Shown here piece by piece: positions 55,795-63,517 of a stretch of 64,000 nt of DNA. The translations under genes were made by a program, and so were the position numbers. The stretch is from an uncultured Prevotella sp. (GTDB lineage: Bacteria > Bacteroidota > Bacteroidia > Bacteroidales > Bacteroidaceae). The stretch spans positions 1 to 64,000 of the forward strand of contig ONBC01000004.1 in the NCBI GenBank assembly GCA_900315955.1, in the 5' to 3' direction. Below the pieces are notes generated by a model. The model had not been told where the DNA came from. It worked only from the letters and a program-made list of their open reading frames with translations, and did no database searches. The stretch's first letter is position 1. Each line of letters starts with the position of its first letter.

Positions 55795-57033
55795 ATGAAC
55801 ATGCCAAATACCATTGCTCCCTTTGGAAAGCCGCTTTATGTCATGCTGAAGCCTGTTGGAGCTGCTTGCAACCTCCGATGCAAATATTGCTATTACCTTG
55901 AAAAGAAAAGTCTCTATCATCCAGGAGAGCCGTCCATGATGACGGAGGAGCTTTTAGAACAGTTCACGCGCGAGTATATCGAAGCTCAGTCCATGCCTCA
56001 GGTGCTCTTCACCTGGCATGGGGGTGAGCCGCTGATGCGTCCATTGAGTTTTTACAAGAAAGCCTTGGAGCTGCAGCGGAAATATGCCGGTGGCCGCCGC
56101 ATAGACAATGTCATCCAGACCAACGGTACCTTGCTGACCGACGAGTGGTGCGAATTCTTAGCTGAAAACCATTGGCTTGTGGGCATCTCGGTAGATGGTC
56201 CGCAGGAGTTTCATGACGAGTATCGCCGGACGCAGACCGGCAGGCCTTCCTGGTTGAAAACAATGAACGGCATCAAACTGCTCAACAAACATGGCGTGGA
56301 ATGGAACGCTATGGCGGTGGTCAACGATTTTAATGCTGACTATCCACTCGACTTCTATCATTTCTTCAGGGACAACGGCTGCACCTATCTTCAGATCACA
56401 CCCATTGTGGAGCGCATTGTCAGGCATGCCGATGGCCGGCATTTAGCTGACATCAATGATCCAGAAGACGCACCCTTAGCCGATTTCTCCGTAACACCGG
56501 AACAGTGGGGCCATTTCCTTTGTACCATCTTCGACGAATGGGTGCGCCGGGATGTAGGCCAATTCTATGTGGAGACCTTCGACTGCATCTTGGCCAACTG
56601 GGTGGGTCAAGCCCCCGGAATATGTGTCTATGCGCGTGAGTGTGGGCATGCCGGGGTCATGGAGCACAACGGCGATGTCTACTCCTGTGACCACTTTGTC
56701 TTCCCAGAATACAAATTGGGTAACATCCGGTCCAAGTCGATAGCTGAGATGCTCTATGGTGAGCAGCAAAGGCAGTTTAGTCAGCTCAAGCATGCGTCTC
56801 TTCCGCGGCAGTGCCGGGAATGCAAGTTCGAGTTTGCCTGTCATGGCGAGTGTCCCAAGAACCGTTTCGTACGGGACAAATACGGCGAGCCTGGGCTAAA
56901 CTATCTGTGCCGTGGCTATCACAGGTTCCTGGAGCATGTCGCCCCATACATGGATTATATGAAACATGAATTAGACAATCAGCGTCCGCCTGCAAACATT
57001 ATGGAGGCGGTGAGAAAAGGATATTTTCGTTGA
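55795..57033 (+). CDS. Anaerobic sulfatase-maturating enzyme (radical SAM, SPASM)
   Basis: A 412-residue enzyme that oxidises a Cys or Ser of sulfatases to formylglycine. The radical SAM cluster motif is Cys25-x3-Cys29-x2-Cys32 (ACNLRCKYC), followed by TWHGGEPL and QTNGTLLT. The C-terminal SPASM region holds the many Cys of two auxiliary 4Fe-4S clusters (CVYARECGHAG, YSCDHF, CRECKFEFACHGECPKNRF). Its presence implies exported sulfatases elsewhere in the genome, as in mucin or glycosaminoglycan users. No sulfatase substrate is adjacent. Confidence 0.93.
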   Translation: MNMPNTIAPFGKPLYVMLKPVGAACNLRCKYCYYLEKKSLYHPGEPSMMTEELLEQFTREYIEAQSMPQVLFTWHGGEPLMRPLSFYKKALELQRKYAGGRRIDNVIQTNGTLLTDEWCEFLAENHWLVGISVDGPQEFHDEYRRTQTGRPSWLKTMNGIKLLNKHGVEWNAMAVVNDFNADYPLDFYHFFRDNGCTYLQITPIVERIVRHADGRHLADINDPEDAPLADFSVTPEQWGHFLCTIFDEWVRRDVGQFYVETFDCILANWVGQAPGICVYARECGHAGVMEHNGDVYSCDHFVFPEYKLGNIRSKSIAEMLYGEQQRQFSQLKHASLPRQCRECKFEFACHGECPKNRFVRDKYGEPGLNYLCRGYHRFLEHVAPYMDYMKHELDNQRPPANIMEAVRKGYFR

Positions 57034-57081
57034 AGAACAGAAAAATATTATGTTTTGTTATTCTAATTAGATAATAAGTTG

Positions 57082-57089
57082 TAACTTTG
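57082..57089 (+). promoter_or_regulatory. Promoter of the BASS transporter gene
   Basis: TAACTTTG is 46 bases before the ATG. Confidence 0.55.
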
Positions 57090-57135
57090 CACCAATTTAC
57101 AATAAAAGGTAATAGATTGTTATAATTCAGAGGCT

Positions 57136-58212
57136 ATGGTAAAAGCTTTATTATCGTTTTCAGGATGGCTCGCCAAGCATGCAACCGTCTTTGTAATTGG
57201 TATTGCACTGTTCACATTCTTCTTCCCACCTGTTTTCAACTGGGTGCGTGGCACCACGCAGACGGTTATCTTAGGGATCATCATGCTGACGATGGGTCTG
57301 ACGCTTACCACCGACGACTTCCGCATCTTGGCGCGCAGACCTTTGGACATCTTCATTGGTGCCTGCGCACAGTTTATCATCATGCCGGGTGTAGCCTATA
57401 CGCTCGTCCATGTGTTCCATCTTGAGCCCGCCTTAGCCTTGGGCATCCTCCTTGTGGGCTGCTGCCCCGGTGGTGTGTCGAGCAACGTCATGTCCTATCT
57501 GTGCCATGGCGACGTGGCTTTTTCCGTAGGCATGTCGTGTGCGTCCACGCTGGTGGCTCCGGTGATGACTCCGTTGCTGATGCAGTTCTTGGGAGGCCAG
57601 ATCATCCATATCGATACCGTGGGCATGTTCAGCAACATCATCATTGTCACCATCATACCTGTAGCTGTAGGATGTTTCCTCAACTATACGTTCAGCAAGC
57701 GCAGTTTCTTTCCAACGTTGCAGGGTCTGATGCCCGCCGTGAGCGTGCTGTGTCTCGCTGTCATCGTCGGCGGTGTCATCTCAACGGTACACGACGATCT
57801 CGTGTCTCGTGGTTTTATCCTGTTTCTTTGGACCTTTGCTGTCGTGCTTTGCCACAACTCTTTGGGCTACCTGCTTGGTTGGTTTACCGGACGTTTGGCC
57901 GGATTCAATGTAGCCAAGAAGCGCACGATCTCCCTTGAGGTGGGCATGCAGAACGCCGGCCTTGCCACGGTCCTGGCTTCCAACTTCTTCGCTGCTCAGC
58001 CTTTGGCGGTGCTGCCTTGCGCCATCAGCTGCGCTTGGCACAGTATCTCCGGTACCATCCTTGTAGGGCTTTACCTGCGCTGGGATCTGCGTCATCCCGA
58101 GGCTGCCAAGGCGCTGACGGAGGCTGCAACCGCTCAGACCGATGCTGCGGCTCAGACCGATGAAGAGCCTGCTTTTGCCACGGAAGCGGTGGTAAAAGGG
58201 AAAGCAGAGTAA
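57136..58212 (+). CDS. Bile acid:sodium symporter family transporter
   Basis: A 358-residue inner-membrane protein with about ten hydrophobic helices, of the BASS (SBF) family. The conserved ILLVGCCPGGVSSNVMSYLC and LEVGMQNAGLATVLA blocks correspond to the crossing helices that form the sodium and substrate sites. Bacterial members carry bile acids, pantoate, pyruvate or other organic anions, so the substrate is open. The C-terminal 35 residues form a low-complexity Ala/Thr/Asp/Glu tail (AATAQTDAAAQTDEE). It is a single gene with its own promoter. Confidence 0.93.
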   Translation: MVKALLSFSGWLAKHATVFVIGIALFTFFFPPVFNWVRGTTQTVILGIIMLTMGLTLTTDDFRILARRPLDIFIGACAQFIIMPGVAYTLVHVFHLEPALALGILLVGCCPGGVSSNVMSYLCHGDVAFSVGMSCASTLVAPVMTPLLMQFLGGQIIHIDTVGMFSNIIIVTIIPVAVGCFLNYTFSKRSFFPTLQGLMPAVSVLCLAVIVGGVISTVHDDLVSRGFILFLWTFAVVLCHNSLGYLLGWFTGRLAGFNVAKKRTISLEVGMQNAGLATVLASNFFAAQPLAVLPCAISCAWHSISGTILVGLYLRWDLRHPEAAKALTEAATAQTDAAAQTDEEPAFATEAVVKGKAE

Positions 58213-58237
58213 GCGCCAGCCTCTCTTTCTTATTGAA

Positions 58238-58312
58238 AGCAGATACTGACTCAGGAAGCAGAAACTGGCCCGGAAGCAGGATCTGACAGAGAAGGCATAA
58301 TCTGAGGTCGGA
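58238..58312. repeat. Degenerate tandem repeat after the BASS gene
   Basis: About four imperfect units of 18-20 bases of the form AGCAGnnnCTGnnnnnGGA. Weak. Confidence 0.35.
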
Positions 58313-58374
58313 AAATTAGTACCGTCCACGATTTTTTTTTAGCTTATCCGTGTAAGTGTTCCTGCTATTTTCCG

Positions 58375-58382
58375 TAACTTTG
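58375..58382 (+). promoter_or_regulatory. Promoter of deoD
   Basis: TAACTTTG is 27 bases before the deoD ATG. Confidence 0.6.
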
Positions 58383-58409
58383 CAGTAGAATCATAAAAAC
58401 AAACATATT

Positions 58410-59108
58410 ATGTCTACACCACACAATGCTGCCAAAGTAGGGGAAATAGCAGAAACCGTTATCATGTCGGGCGACCCGCTTCGTGCCAAGTTCATGGCAG
58501 AGAAGTTTTTAGACAATGCCGCATGCTTCAACACCGTGAGAAACATGTTCGGATATACAGGAACGTATCAGGGCAGACCTGTCAGTGTCATGGGACACGG
58601 CATGGGTATGCCCTCGATTGGTATCTATACCTATGAACTCTATCATTTCTATGGTGTCCGGCAGATTATCCGTGTCGGAACGGCAGGATCAATCCAGAAA
58701 GGTATCAACATTGGCGATATCATCTTGGCCCAAGGAGCCTGCACCGACTCCAACTATCTCCACCAATATGGTTTGCCGGGGACTTATGCGCCTATTGCCG
58801 ACTTCGATCTGCTCTCACGGGCTGTAGACAAATGCAAGGAGATGGGGGTCGACTATCAGGTTGGCAACGTGCTCTCCTCCGATATTTTCTACGACGACAA
58901 CAAGGAATGGCATCAGTGGCAGAAGATGGGCATCCTCGCCTTGGAGATGGAGAGCGCCGCCCTCTATGCCAATGCAGCCCGGGCGGGGAAAAAAGCCTTG
59001 GCGTTGTTCACCGTCAGCGACAACCTCATCGAAGCAAAGGCTGCTACGGCCGAGCAGCGACAGCAGGCGTTCACCGACATGATGGAGGTGGCATTCAGCT
59101 TGATATGA
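58410..59108 (+). CDS. deoD: Purine-nucleoside phosphorylase, DeoD type
   Basis: A 232-residue hexameric enzyme that splits purine nucleosides with phosphate for salvage. The start STPHNAAKVGEIAETVIMSG, the phosphate-site region GTAGSIQKGINIGD and the ALEMESAALYANA block are conserved. The catalytic Asp lies in FTVSDNLI near residue 205. Full length. It lies 31 bases before a lactonase-family gene, probably in one operon. Confidence 0.96.
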   Translation: MSTPHNAAKVGEIAETVIMSGDPLRAKFMAEKFLDNAACFNTVRNMFGYTGTYQGRPVSVMGHGMGMPSIGIYTYELYHFYGVRQIIRVGTAGSIQKGINIGDIILAQGACTDSNYLHQYGLPGTYAPIADFDLLSRAVDKCKEMGVDYQVGNVLSSDIFYDDNKEWHQWQKMGILALEMESAALYANAARAGKKALALFTVSDNLIEAKAATAEQRQQAFTDMMEVAFSLI

Positions 59109-59139
59109 TCATTATTGTATTTGAAGAAACTCCTTAGCT

Positions 59140-60231
59140 ATGTCAACTAAACTTTCATGGATCTTTTTGTCCCTTCTTTTTGGTGTTAAGGCAATGGCAT
59201 TCGGGGATATACGGCTGGTGGTAGGAACTTATACGGATGGTGGCAGTCATGGCATTTACAGTTTTTCACTCAATGAAGAGACGGGAGCATCGAAGCTCCT
59301 CGACTCTCTGCAGCTGAAGAATCCTTCTTATCTCGTTCCTTTCCGCGAGGGTCGTTGCCTCTTGGCCGTGTCAGAGATGAGCGATTCAACGGCATCTCTG
59401 AACGCGATCCGTTTCGACCGGACTACGGGACACATGGTGCTCATCAACTCACAACCCACGGGCGGAGAGGATCCTTGCTACGTCGCTACCAACGGGAAGA
59501 CAGCGCTCACGGCCAACTATACCGGCGGGAGCCTGTCGGTCTTCCCGATCTTGCGCGATGGCTCCTTGGGTTCGCGGCCCCAACTCTTTCATGGACATAC
59601 GGGAGGCCCGGATCTCAAGCGTCAGAGTTCGGCACATATCCACTGTGCCCGTTTCCTCGGCAAAGCGGAAGTGCTGGCGACGGATTTCAGTGCCGATGCC
59701 ATCCTGCGCTTCCGCTATGCAGCCGGCCAACTGACCCCGCTTGGTGTTGCCGGCCGGCTTGACAGTGGGTCGGCTCCGCGCCACTTAGCCTTCTCGCGTG
59801 ACGGTCGCACCGTCTATGCCATGAGTGAGATAGCGGGTACAGTCACCGTCTTCCGAAACGAGGGCGGAGCTCTCAAGAAGATCCAGGTCATCGCATCCGA
59901 CACGGTCGGCGGAGAGGGAGGGGCAGATATTCACCTCTCCCCCGACGGACGTTTCCTCTATTCGAGCAACCGACTCAAAGCCGATGGCATCGCTGTCTTC
60001 AAAGTCCATGCACAAAGTGGCAAGCTCGAGAAGGTCGGTTATCAATACACAGGCCTCCATCCCCGCAATTTCAACATTACGCCCAATGGCAGATTGATGC
60101 TCGTAGCCTGCCGTGACAGCAATGTCATCCAGGTATATCAAATTGATCCACGGTCGGGGATGCTCACCGATCTTCACAAGGACATCCATCTTAGCAAGCC
60201 CGTATGTGTGAAGTTTGTCAGCCACTTTTAG
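59140..60231 (+). CDS. Exported lactonase-family beta-propeller protein
   Basis: A 363-residue protein of the YbhE/lactonase_10 family, seven-bladed propellers that include 6-phosphogluconolactonase. A signal peptide (about 1-21) precedes VVGTYTDGGSHGIYSFSLNE. Family marks are ANYTGGSLSVFPI, SSAHIHCARF, DSGSAPRHLAFSRDGRTVYA and HLSPDGRFLYSSNRL. Because the protein is exported, a role as cytosolic phosphogluconolactonase is doubtful. It may open other sugar lactones outside the cytoplasm. Confidence 0.85.
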   Translation: MSTKLSWIFLSLLFGVKAMAFGDIRLVVGTYTDGGSHGIYSFSLNEETGASKLLDSLQLKNPSYLVPFREGRCLLAVSEMSDSTASLNAIRFDRTTGHMVLINSQPTGGEDPCYVATNGKTALTANYTGGSLSVFPILRDGSLGSRPQLFHGHTGGPDLKRQSSAHIHCARFLGKAEVLATDFSADAILRFRYAAGQLTPLGVAGRLDSGSAPRHLAFSRDGRTVYAMSEIAGTVTVFRNEGGALKKIQVIASDTVGGEGGADIHLSPDGRFLYSSNRLKADGIAVFKVHAQSGKLEKVGYQYTGLHPRNFNITPNGRLMLVACRDSNVIQVYQIDPRSGMLTDLHKDIHLSKPVCVKFVSHF

Positions 60232-60232
60232 C

Positions 60233-60240
60233 TACTTTTG
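60233..60240 (+). promoter_or_regulatory. Promoter box upstream of the patatin gene
   Basis: TACTTTTG fits TAnnTTTG and abuts the lactonase stop. It implies a leader of about 190 bases. Confidence 0.4.
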
Positions 60241-60261
60241 CAACCCAAGGAATATTTGCTC

Positions 60262-60396
60262 ATGGCAAAGAATGAAATAAATGGTCTATGCTCGTGCTCT
60301 ATACGCTTCATAATAGTGACAATGGCATCATGTGTTTTAGTGAGATCCACGGTCGGATGGGCCAAGCAACACTTCGACGAAGTGGTTAAGCCATAA
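60262..60396 (+). CDS. Possible 44-residue peptide in the patatin leader
   Basis: An ATG opens a short frame starting MAKNEINGLC, with a hydrophobic stretch IRFIIVTMASCVLV and a charged end, between a promoter box and the patatin start. There is no homology I can name and no clear ribosome-binding site. It may be chance. Confidence 0.2.
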   Translation: MAKNEINGLCSCSIRFIIVTMASCVLVRSTVGWAKQHFDEVVKP

Positions 60397-60435
60397 GACA
60401 AAATAAATAAGGTATTTGAAACTTTTTGGAGCGTG

Positions 60436-61284
60436 ATGAAGAAAGGACTTGTTTTGGAAGGAGGTGCCCTGCGCGGATTGTTCACCGCAGGCGTTATCGA
60501 TGTCATGATGGAGGCAGGCATCGATTTCGACGGACTGATCGGCGTGTCGGCGGGTGCCGCCTTCGGTTGTAACTATAAGAGTCATCAGCCTGGACGTGTC
60601 ATACGTTATAACAAACGTTATGCCCGCGACTGGCGCTATTGCAGTGTGAGGTCGCTGTTGAAAACCGGTGACATCTTCGGTGCAGAATTCGACTACCATA
60701 CGTTGCCCGACGAATTAGACAAGTTTGATGTTTCAACCTTTGACGAGAGTCCTATGGAGTTTTATGCTGTTTGTACCGACCTCGTTACCGGCGAGCCGGT
60801 CTACAAGCTTCTTATGCACCATGGCTATGAGTTCAACGAATGGATCCGGGCATCAGCCTCTATGCCTTTGGCCTCAAGGGTCGTTGAAGTGGCAGGCAGA
60901 AAACTGCTTGACGGCGGCATAGCCGATTCGATTCCCTTACGATTCTTTGAACAGCAGGGCTATGACAGGAATGTCGTTGTTCTGACGCAGCCTGAGGGAT
61001 TTGTGAAGAGGCCCAATCCGTTGATGCCGCTTATCAGGCTTCAGCTCCACCGCTATCCTAAGTTCCTCAAGGCGGCGGCTGAGCGACACCTGATGTACAA
61101 TGCTGAGACTGGGTATGTGCGTCAGCGGGAAAAGGCGGGCCAGGTCTTCGTCGTCCGCCCAGCGTCGGTATTGCCCATTAAGCATATCACCCATGACCCG
61201 CTGCTTATGCAGACAGTGTATGAGGAGGGACGCAAGGCCATGCTGATAAAGCTTGAGGCGTTGAAGGCTTTTCTGTCAGAATAG
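60436..61284 (+). CDS. Patatin-like phospholipase
   Basis: A 282-residue acyl hydrolase with the Ser-Asp dyad: oxyanion loop GGALRG (9-14), nucleophile elbow G36-V-S38-A-G40 and Asp159 in DGG (159-161). No signal peptide, so it acts in the cytoplasm or at the inner membrane, as with the YjjU-type bacterial patatins. The ATG at 60436 after GGAG was preferred over a GTG one codon earlier. Likely substrates are phospholipid or other acyl esters. Confidence 0.9.
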   Translation: MKKGLVLEGGALRGLFTAGVIDVMMEAGIDFDGLIGVSAGAAFGCNYKSHQPGRVIRYNKRYARDWRYCSVRSLLKTGDIFGAEFDYHTLPDELDKFDVSTFDESPMEFYAVCTDLVTGEPVYKLLMHHGYEFNEWIRASASMPLASRVVEVAGRKLLDGGIADSIPLRFFEQQGYDRNVVVLTQPEGFVKRPNPLMPLIRLQLHRYPKFLKAAAERHLMYNAETGYVRQREKAGQVFVVRPASVLPIKHITHDPLLMQTVYEEGRKAMLIKLEALKAFLSE

Positions 61285-61540
61285 GATCCGGTGACAAACT
61301 GTGGTGACAGCCATCCGGAGGAAAAGAAGCCTTCAGCGCCCCGGCTGGCTACTGTATTCATCATTGGGACACCCAAGTCGGCGGTTCGAGCGTGTCACAA
61401 AGTTTCTGTTCTTTGCAGATGGGTTGTCCGATCAGCGAATGCCGGTCGAAAGTTAAGGAGAGAGTTACGAGCAGAGATTTATATTCTATCCTGTTCCAAT
61501 TCTAACAAAAACAAATAAAACTCTTGCTGTGATGCAAGTC
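61285..61540. other. Spacer without a recognised feature
   Basis: About 250 bases after the patatin gene. I see no gene, promoter or repeat of note. Confidence 0.5.
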
Positions 61541-61562
61541 GATTCTCGCAGTGGCGTATATA

Positions 61563-61640
61563 TTTTCTCGCAGAGCCGCAGAGCTTATTGAGCCACAGAG
61601 AGTTTTCTCGCAGAGCCGCAGAGATAATCGAGCCGCGGAG
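61563..61640. repeat. Direct repeat of about 40 bases, two copies
   Basis: TTTTCTCGCAGAGCCGCAGA begins both 61563-61602 and 61603-61640. An inverted relative lies at 62387-62424, placing these outside the long stem in mirrored order. Confidence 0.85.
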
Positions 61641-61705
61641 TTATTTCTTCTGAGACTTAGAGCATGCAGAGAGACCTTCGGTCTTTCGTGTGTCGTATTG
61701 GCCAT

Positions 61706-61797
61706 TTGCAGGGCGCGGCCCTTGTGGCCGTCCGCACCCCGGATGGGAAATTGGTTACCCAGCCATGGCGGACGGCCACAAGGGCCGCGCCCTGCAA
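61706..61797. repeat. Perfect 30-bp inverted repeat
   Basis: 61706-61735 (TTGCAGGGCGCGGCCCTTGT and ten more bases) is the exact complement of 61768-61797, with a 32-base spacer. The same GC-rich core recurs at 62636-62652. Confidence 0.95.
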
Positions 61798-62059
61798 GAG
61801 GATCGGAATATACACGAGAAGCATAGTTCCGCGTTAAGCGAGCGATAGCGAGGATAAGTCGTGAAGAGTCGTGAAAGGCGCTGCTAAAAGGTAAAAGCCG
61901 TGCAAAGCCGTTGCAAAAATATTCATGCTTCTCCTTTGCGACCTTTGCGACTTGGCGAGAAAAATATCCCGCGACAGTTGATCTTCTCTAAAGCCAAAAG
62001 TCTCTCTGCCTCGGAATTCTTGTCACAACCTGCCAGCCTCGAAGAGGCTGAATGCTCCA

Positions 62060-62249
62060 TAACCCCAGTCTAAACGAGCGAAGCGAGTGCAGACTGGGGT
62101 GTGTTGATGACAGCAAGACTGGCTGAGGACGTGCCTCGGAGAGGCACAATGCGCGATGCATTCAGCCTCTCCGAGGCTGGCAGTAAGTTCACGACCACCT
62201 ATTAACAGTCCCCAGTCTGCACTCGCTTCGCTCGTTTAGACTGGGGTTA
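62060..62249. repeat. Two exact inverted copies of a 40-base palindromic unit
   Basis: 62060-62099 and 62210-62249 are exact reverse complements. Each is itself a hairpin with arms CCCCAGTCT/AGACTGGGG around GAGCGAAGCGAG. Confidence 0.95.
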
Positions 62250-62707
62250 TGAAAAATTCAGCCTCTCCGAGGCTGCCCCCACCGACGCACGACTCTCCGA
62301 GGCTGCCCCCACTAACGCACGATCCTCTGCTTTCTCCTCTAAAGGCCGAAGGCCGCTCAGCGGTCTCAGCCTCTCACACGCATCATCTCTGCGGCTCAAT
62401 AAACTCTGCGGCTCTGCGTGAAAAGTCTATACGCTTTGCGAGAAAAGAGCAACTGTCGCGGGATATTTTTTCTCGCCAAGCCGCCAAGGTCGCGAAGGAG
62501 AAGCATGAATGATTTAGCAGCGACTTTCCACGACGTATGCTTTGTTAGCAGCGACTTTCCACGACTCTTCACGACTTATGCTCGCTGTCGCTCGCTTAGC
62601 GCGGAACTATGCTCTTCGTGTACATTCCGATCCTCTTGCAGGGCGCGGCCCTGACCCTCCTACCCGCACCCTGCCATAGAAACGATGAATAAATCACTCA
62701 TTTTTCT

Positions 62708-63080
62708 TGACAAAAAGTAAAAATTCAGGACAATGGAAATTCGTGAAAGAGAAAGAAAATTTGGGGTGCGCAAGCCGAAAAACGCGAAAAAGAGAGTCGG
62801 AGAATGAACCTTTAACGGTTAAGTCGCCCACCTAACGCTGTTAGGCAGGCGACCTAACGCTGTTAAGTAGGCGACTTAACGCTGTTAGGCAGGCGACCTA
62901 ACTGTAGTCAGGTCGCCTCTTTGAAAGCGTTGGAAAGCTCACTCGGAAGAGTAAATCGTGTAATGTGTTTGTAATCAACTGTTTACCAACTCAGCTCAAC
63001 AATCGTTTCTTTTCGCCCGAACGCACACTTGTTTGAAAAGAATCGATTCTCAGAAGGGGTTGAAAAAAATAAAACTTGAC
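62708..63080. repeat. Intergenic element with 22-bp palindromic units, copy 2 (inverted)
   Basis: Reverse-complement relative of 37791-38178: on the minus strand TTTATTTTTTTCAACCCC, TGAGAATCGATT and AGTTGGTAAA lie before the array, and AACCGTTAAA, CATTGTC and TTTTTACTTTTTGT after it. Length (373) is close to the other copy (388). No gene lies inside. Confidence 0.8.
62823..62902. repeat. 22-bp tandem array inside element copy 2
   Basis: Three full units (62837-62858, 62859-62880, 62881-62902) and a 14-base partial. On the minus strand units 1 and 3 have arms GTTAGG/CCTAAC and unit 2 has GTTAAG/CTTAAC, a compensatory change that keeps the palindrome. Confidence 0.92.
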
Positions 63081-63380
63081 ACTTAATACATTACTCTGAC
63101 ACATCGTCAAGATGAATTTGTTGCCGATTCAAGATGTCCCGTTAAGGACACATCCGCACTTGAGTATAATGATGTTTGCAGAACTATATCATCCGTGAAG
63201 CGAAGGCACTGTGCACAAGGAGCGACTTCATCGGAACAGCGCCAGCCAGTCGTCAAACGTTTGGTTCTGGTCGCCAAGACCCTTAAAAGCTTGGCTCTAA
63301 AAGCAATAATATGCAAACGATTGCATGGCAATATTACATTTCTATTAAGATTTTATGAAGTGTGAGTCCCTATATTTTTA

Positions 63381-63388
63381 TAATTTTG
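63381..63388 (+). promoter_or_regulatory. Promoter box upstream of the edge secreted protein
   Basis: TAATTTTG, about 130 bases before the ATG. The 63081-63380 stretch before it shows no other feature. Confidence 0.45.
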
Positions 63389-63517
63389 CAAACGGAGAGC
63401 TTGAACAACAGCAATAGCAATCTAACAGTTTTAGAAAATAAATAGGAATGTAGGAGCGGCACAGAGCCAATCACAACCTATATAAAAATATAGCGTATTA
63501 AATACAAAATAAAATAT

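Larger units (their letters stand above)
61541..62652. repeat. Palindromic repeat island, no gene
   Basis: About 1.1 kb of nested direct and inverted repeats. The outermost structure is an imperfect inverted repeat of about 210 bases (61781-61993 against 62441-62652, both including AGGGCCGCGCCCTGCAAGAG and TATCCCGCGACAGTTG). Inside lie the elements listed separately and at least four AGCCTC..GAGGCT palindromes (62030-62300). Short open frames here are by-products of the repeats and GC-rich stems. Confidence 0.9.

Noticed and set aside
61551..62654. Short frames of 75-91 codons in the repeat island
   Set aside because: They are made of the repeated hairpin units and their GC-rich arms, and lack promoters and start sites.
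62823..62902. CRISPR-like array or plasmid iterons
   Set aside because: Units are contiguous, so not CRISPR. Iteron-like function is possible, but no replication initiator gene is in the window.
63107..63331. 74-codon minus-strand frame before the edge gene
   Set aside because: No promoter, start site or recognisable sequence pattern. It lies in plain spacer.
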